From contig OX328123.1 of NCBI GenBank assembly GCA_946811695.1, positions 152,229,840-152,293,839 of the forward strand: a DNA stretch of 64,000 bases, read 5' to 3'. The notes under the pieces are model-generated. The model was given only the letters and a program-made list of their open reading frames with translations, searched no databases and was not told the origin of the DNA. Below, piece after piece: positions 58,570 to 64,000 of the stretch (the first letter of the stretch is position 1; every line of letters starts with the position of its first letter). A program made the position numbers and the translations under genes. Source of the DNA: Gonocerus acuteangulatus. Lineage: Eukaryota; Arthropoda; Insecta; Hemiptera; Coreidae.

Positions 58570-58959
58570 TAATATTTGTAATGACTCGGACCGTGGAAGC
58601 CTACCAGTTAAAATTTAATTATTTTTCCTCTCTATATTTATTTTATTCCGAAAGCAATTGCACATTTCATTCCCAACGTTACTGTTGTCAATGAGTTTTC
58701 TTCACTTGAAATAGTAAATGAATAGATCAACATAATTTGAATCATTGGCACTATAAGAAAAAAAAAAGTGGTATTCCCCCTAAATGTCTAAAATGTAAAA
58801 AAAAAAAAAAAAAATTGAGTTCAAGCATAAAAAATAATGATTCTTCTTCTGTTTGCCCTCCAAAAATAGCGTTATTGTAAATTTGATTTAATCGAGGAAC
58901 GCAGCTCAAAATTCACAGATCTTTCGAACAATAAACAGGCATTTTTATTACTCAACAAA
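58570..58959. other. unassigned DNA
   Basis: AT-rich with an A-run at 58799-58814. Nothing recognised. Confidence 0.35.
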
Positions 58960-59159
58960 ATCATGCATTGATAATTTAGATAAAATCGTAGCTAATTATT
59001 CAAGTAATGTTCGGTGGGGCGATGTCAATCGAAAAGATAAGTGCTTAAAACTTGCTTAAGAATTGTTAGTTTTATTCTTTTCAACGTTTATTTGTCTCTG
59101 TTTGATATTTGAACAATTGATATTTACTCAAAGTATAATATTTCTTGACACTGGGGAGC

Positions 59160-59400
59160 TTCGGACGAGTGTCAACAAACAGAAACCTAGAGATAACCCG
59201 TTATCTATATGTTACCAGTAACAGGAGTTTAACCAGTACAGGCTAAAATTCGTAGTCAATAATAAATATATGTTAAAATGAGCATAAACCTTATGAGGGG
59301 CAAAATCACAGTTTATTTCTAGTAATTCAAGGTCTGCCATCATACTTGAAATGAACCGCAAATAAAAATAATAATATGAAATAGATACAGTACGTTAATA
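59160..59400 (-). repeat. dispersed repeat with coding-like start, copy C
   Basis: Shares tagtaattcaaggtctgcca, agataacccgttatctata and gcaaataaaaataataatat with copies A and B. Short version like copy A. Confidence 0.65.
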
Positions 59401-59594
59401 TTTTTCCACTTTGCTCGAAAGCGGTTAAAGTTATCGCCTTAAAAATGGTTTCATTCGGTTTTATAGGCGAATAAACCTATAAAACGAGTACTTGCAAGCA
59501 TATGAAGTAAGCATAACGATTTTTTCGCGCGAATTTCACTCAAAAACCCATGTTCCGGTGGACGGATTCTGCTGGTTAACGAACTTGACCTTTC

Positions 59595-59665
59595 AAATTA
59601 GACGAGAGATTTTTGTACCAAATTTCAAAATCGGACCATTATTCGCTGAGCTAGACCGCGAACAG

Positions 59666-59712
<47 letters not shown>

Positions 59713-59798
59713 CATATATATATTTGTCTGTTCGCGGTCTAGCTCAGCGAATAATGGTCCGATTTTGAAATTTGGTACAAAAATCTCTCGTCTAATTT
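59595..59798. repeat. perfect palindrome around a (TA)n tract
   Basis: Arms of about 80 bp (from aaattagacgagagattt on the left to its complement ending at 59798) appear identical and flank a TA tract (59670-59724). In other copies only one side of the tract carries this sequence, so the second arm is a new inverted duplication that replaced the normal flank. Confidence 0.9.
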
Positions 59799-60249
59799 AT
59801 TATACAAATACATATATACAAATTTTCGGATTGTTTCATGAGGTCAACCTTATAAGCGCGGTTCCTCCCTATAGAGGGAGCGTGGAACCGCGCTAAAACG
59901 TAGACCAGGGAATTTCTCCATAGGTCTGCTTATGAAAAATTTCAAACTTCTACTGGTGGCACTCTAACCAGCATCTCATGAGGAATTGCATATACCATCC
60001 TCTACCAGCTCCGAAATTTTTCATCATAAATTATGACCCGTTAGGCCACATGGTCCTGTAAAAGAGAACTTTTTAGCATTTCAAGAGAAAGTAAAGAAAA
60101 CGTTGCGTACGATAATGAAGTAGTTGTTAGAGAGACGAAGCGAACTTCCATACGACACAATAATAATAATGAGAAGGGATGCTGTAGGCGGCGAAGGGCG
60201 ACACGTGCGTGGGGTAGGAGTTGGCTAATATTATCTTCAACTCCTAACG

Positions 60250-60416
60250 AGCCTTTTCACCTCCACAAGGAACCTGGATCTTCTGAAGCAGTCTACAAAT
60301 CACTAGGAGTCCCTCAAGGCGGTGTTTGTTCCTATGCTTACTTATCAATAGACACTATTCAAAGAATAAACATTACATCCTGCGGCAATGAAATAGTAAA
60401 CATTTTTACTTTCTAG
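60250..60416 (+). pseudogene. LINE RT scrap
   Basis: About 50 codons open, with Y-K-S-L-G-V-P-Q-G-G-V-C-S followed by a segment like L-x-x-I, the GVPQG block upstream of the RT active site. The YADD block is not present. Very short and decayed. Confidence 0.45.
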
Positions 60417-60777
60417 GGCAGTAGTTTTATTTGTAATAAAACTAATAATTATATGAATTTAATTTTATATTGAGTTGAAATATTATCTCATTAAAGAGCA
60501 ACCCGCCTGTGCGGTGCTCGAAATAAATTAATGAAAAAGGAGAAAAAAAAAAAAAAAAAAAAAACTAGGCAAAGCTTGCTGTTCAGTGAAACCATTAACA
60601 GCGGATTAAAAAGGTTTTCGATGTAGATGATAAGCAAACATAAATACACAATAATCATGAGAGCCATACTAGGATTTTTTGTAGGAATCTTTTGTCGGGG
60701 TTTTCAACTAATTCTTATTTTATTTTACTTTGTTTGTTGTTTTACTAATTTTATTAATTGTATCAATGGATGTATAT

Positions 60778-62401
60778 ACTAGGTGTCCTCCATTGTCATA
60801 ACTTTAGCGGTTTATTCTGCATGTCATTTTTAGTTACATGACGCAGAAATGGGCGTTCTATCTCAACATGAAGCAGAGCTACTCAAACTTTTGTCAATTT
60901 TCAAAATTACTATTTTTTTCGAGATTTCAGATTAATGTTTCATAAATAACATCACATTTTTAGAATATACATTACATTAAAAATAAGAAATAATCGATAT
61001 TAAAATATTGCCATGTAAATTAAGAGCTATCTTAAACCCTTTTAGATTTGAACTTATGATATTAGTGTTATTTTGAAATAGTCAATGTTTTCTTAATCAG
61101 CTATTTGTGTACTTAGAGGTTTGCCTCCACCTCAAATGTTGCATTATTTAATAAGCTTTAAAATGGTACCTCGTTGTTCTGGGGAAAAAATGGATTTGAA
61201 TCTAATTTTTTCTGATTTATAAGTTAAAACCAAAAATGTGCTTTAGCATGGAGGAACCATTCTCACCCATTCTTTCATATAACACGACAATGGTGATGTC
61301 CCATCCTTCCCACACTCGGTACACATAAGTAAGAGTAGGGGACACTTCGGAATCAAGGGTGAAAGATGACAGAAGAACGTATTCGAAATGTTTACAATTC
61401 TCGTAAACTTATGTACTCTATTCCGAGGTATTCCAAGTACTGATACCGCTTGATGTACATTAGATGTACGGGTTTCATTTAGAAAATCAAGTACATCTTT
61501 CTGTTGCCCAACATCGGGAACAAAAACTCATGTTCCAATATCAAATTACAACAACACAAAATTTTGGTAATTTGGCATTGCCAATAACTTATTTAGCGAT
61601 AGTAAACTTAATCTTTTTCCAAATTTTTAAGCTTTACACAAAATAGTTACTTGCACTCATGGTAGTAATCGAACGACAAAAATTTAAATGAGGTCTGGAG
61701 ATAAATAAAACGTGGAGCCTGGTGTCCAGCAGAAGATAAAATGTATGAGTTACTCACTCATTTGTCCCACAATATGCTCTAAAAGCCTACCACATGGAGT
61801 TCCAATCACATGTTCGGCCAAAACGATAAACGGATAAGACAAATGCCACCTCTTCGTGCTACTGGATCTTCATTTTCATTATTAACAAAAAGGACGCCTC
61901 AGTCCCTCCTTAAAATCTGGAAACATCATACTTGCAAAAAAAAAACTTTTTCCCTGGCACGTGCTTCTACGCCATTATATCTCAGACTCTTCCGAACCGA
62001 CGCCTCTCCTAACCAAGGCCTACCGACGGGAGAAAAAAACAAAACAAAAGAATAAAAATCTTAAATGGTATACGAAAACTGTTACATCCAAAATGGAGAA
62101 GAAAATTCACTATCTTTTGTGGATAGTAAACATTTACAAATGGTGCGAATTCCGAATAAAATATAAAACATGAAAATGTACTTGAGTCCAAAGAGGTAGA
62201 GAAGAGTCCAGAGAGGTTCTCACTCCCTGCAGGGCGCCACGTCACAATTAAAACATTTGTTTACTCGCCTTAGGAAGTACCAACATGGTTCTTCCAAATA
62301 CTTCATTACTTTTATTTTGTTTTAATTTTACCGTTTAATTAAACTTTTATATATTATTTGTGTCAACAAACTTGACGATTGTACGAATTGATTTATGTAC
62401 A

Positions 62402-62452
<51 letters not shown>

Positions 62453-62640
62453 ATACCTACATCTGGTCGTTATTTAGGATATATTAAGCAGAAATACCAT
62501 AATAAAAAACAAACAAACAATAGTTTTAAAAATAGATAAAAGTTTGAGTAGCTCTGCTTCATTTTGAGATAGGACGCTCATTTTTGCCTCACTATACTTG
62601 AAAGGACGTATAACTTCAATTGTGTAATTGGAATTATATG
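60778..62640. other. region bounded by ~95-bp inverted repeats
   Basis: 60846-60920 (acgcagaaatgggcg, tatctcaacatgaagcagag, ctactcaaacttttg) is mirrored at 62540-62610. Between are AT-rich sequence, small frames without domains (60-81 codons) and an A-run at 62407-62449. The pair may be the ends of one element or two opposite insertions. Confidence 0.45.
62407..62449. repeat. 43-base poly(A)
   Basis: A pure A-run. The preceding sequence is AT-rich with no recognisable retroposon body, so its source is unknown. Confidence 0.9.
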
Positions 62641-62989
62641 TTATAATTGTATCCACAACAAAGGGGATTCGTCCAGCCTTTGTTACGGGTGATCATAAAT
62701 GGACAAATAACACTGGCCAACAAAAAAAATATTTTAGTAATGTTTCCTTCACTTCATGAGCCAAATCTTACTAATTTTGGGTTGAAAAAAAAAAACGAAA
62801 ATGAGAATGAAAAAATTTTATTAGCTCTAGTTTCTGTGATACAGCATGGGTCAAAATATATAACGTTAACAAATTGAGGCAAACCTGCATATTTTAAACC
62901 ATAAGCTTATCAACATTATAAATTAATTTGGATTTATTAAATAGTAGTTAATTTTTTAAGAGTTTAAAATTAATAGCAGAATAAATGGG

Positions 62990-64000
62990 AGGTTGATTAT
63001 TATTACCATCATGTGGATTTCATGGCTGTATCCTGTAGGTGAGTTGTGGATCATCCCTACACACGCACCAAAAGTAATCTACAAGCATTCATTCATTCCA
63101 ACGGCCCTGATATCTTTGTTCCATTACAGAAATATCCTGATGGAATCTCTCACCGTGTTCATCACTCACCGCACCACAACTAGGAGGGAAAAAGTCTAGA
63201 TGAGAGTGGAGAAAATGAATTTTGAGAGACATGTTGCATCCAAGTTCATGATATTTTTGTAGAAGTATCCTCACCAACTGAACATAGTTATCTTCTCTTT
63301 TGTTCCCCAAAAAATCTTTAATAACTCCCTTGAACGCATTCCAAGCTTCCTTTTCTTTGCCCTCCAAAACTCTGTCAAAGGCAGGATCCTTCACGAGCTC
63401 CCGAATTTGTGGCCCAACAAAAACACCTTCCTTAACTTTTGCATCACTTTTGCAGCAAATTTTTCCCTCAAATATCTAAAGGCCTCTCCTTCTTTGTTCA
63501 TGCCTTTGACAAAGTTTTTCATCATACCGAGTTTTATATGTAGTGGTGGAAGGAATATATTTTTCGGGTCAACGAGAGATAGGGCAACAACATTTTTTTC
63601 ACTAGACCCAAGATTTCTTGCAAGCCAGTCTGTTTGAATGTAATGTGATTTCCTGTCCCTACTGTCCCACATACATAAAAAGCAGCAGTATTAATTATAC
63701 CCCAGTTGCATTGCTAAAAGTATAGCGATGACGTTTAGATCATCACAGATTTTCCACTTGTGTTCATTCACATGAACCACTAAGTACCCCTGGGGTACTA
63801 AGTACCCCAAGGCGCCTTCTGGACGGTTATATGAAGCGTACTCAATCTCATAAAATACTTGTCTGTAAACATCAAACTCATATCAGCTGGTCCTTTGTAT
63901 AAGATTTCCTCTAGAGAATAAGGTGTGCTGAAAAGATTCCCTTTGAGAGATCAGTAGCCCCAATGAAAATGTAGAGAAAAGATCGCTTTGTTTTATCCTT
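62990..64000 (-). pseudogene. broken copy of a conserved uncharacterised arthropod protein
   Basis: The minus strand encodes, across frames, a protein pattern I know from many arthropod predictions with no assigned function. From 63790 down come W-K-I-C-D-D-L-N-V, then C-C-F-L-C-M-W-D-S-R-D-R-K, then D-P-K-N-I-F-L-P-P-L-H-I-K-L-G-M-M-K-N-F (63391-63672). These are followed by V-G-P-Q-I-R-E-L, then N-M-S-L-K-I-H-F-L-H-S-H-L-D and A-V-S-D-E-H-G-E-R-F-H-Q-D-I (63089-63394). The C-x-x-C-x-x-x-D, H and D/E-rich blocks suggest a metal-binding or nuclease-like fold, but this is a guess. Disabled by a stop before CCFLC (about 63.70 kb), a frameshift near 63.447 kb and a stop near 63.09 kb. The N-terminal part runs off the window. 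Confidence 0.65.

Larger units (their letters stand above)
58960..59898 (+). mobile_element. Helitron-like element, 3' part
   Basis: Contains one 350-bp-type unit remnant (gatgtcaatcgaaaagataa near 59020), the dispersed repeat copy C, then the ctataaaacgagtacttgca and ggacggattctgctggttaa blocks, a TA tract, and the terminal hairpin gcggttcctccct/agggagcgtggaaccgc ending CTAA near 59898. The 5' terminus is not recognised. Confidence 0.6.

Overview
This 64 kb window looks like AT-rich, repeat-dominated nuclear DNA from an arthropod. The reasons are the transposon families present (an I-clade LINE with RNase H, Jockey-type LINEs, an L1-like ORF1, Penelope-like elements, Tc1, copia, hAT-like and Helitron-like repeats), many long (TA)n tracts, a tRNA-derived and a 5S-rRNA-derived SINE, and fragments of protein families I know mainly from arthropods. 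No complete host gene was recognised. The only host-like coding candidates are one possible MADF-domain first exon (about 31.2 kb) and a broken copy of a widespread, uncharacterised protein at the right edge. Species cannot be fixed from the sequence.

Layout. 0-4.5 kb: (TA)n, a four-copy 114-bp minisatellite, then unassigned DNA. 4.6-11.45 kb: a nested stack. A 65-bp satellite (trimeric higher-order repeat on the left, monomeric on the right) is split by a 5.2 kb fold-back element, and one arm of that element is split by a Helitron-like element carrying its own 350-bp tandem repeats. 11.6-13.4 kb: a Penelope-like relic with a GIY-YIG domain between inverted repeats. 13.8-18.9 kb: RT, copia and hAT-like relics plus a fold-back MITE. 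19.5-20.1 kb: a tandem array of stem-loops with the nonanucleotide TAATATTAC and iterated motifs, like a CRESS-DNA virus or replicon origin, next to a second GIY-YIG fragment. 20.7-24.4 kb: a hAT-like repeat with a nested Helitron-like copy, then a dead Tc1 element. 26.8-35.5 kb: a truncated Jockey LINE with long poly(A), an L1-like ORF1, a DUF4817-like fragment, the MADF exon and an old I-like LINE. 36.3-38.8 kb: a MITE and a tRNA-SINE with a clear 13-bp target-site duplication. 40.2-45.5 kb: a nearly intact I-clade LINE, the best coding region here. 46.8-51 kb: Jockey RT remnant, a near full-length Helitron-like element and an I-LINE 3' stub. 51.7-59.9 kb: microsatellites, 43-bp and 27-bp minisatellites, a 5S-derived SINE, a palindromic MITE, a Penelope-end palindrome and a perfect palindrome around a TA tract. 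60-64 kb: RT scraps, poly(A) and the broken minus-strand conserved protein.

The window is best read as layered transposon history. The intact machinery is limited to LINE ORF1 and the RT/RNase H part of ORF2. The most unusual elements are the tandem TAATATTAC stem-loop array, the nested satellite/fold-back/Helitron-like stack, and the recurrent family that carries a (TA)n tract at a fixed internal position.
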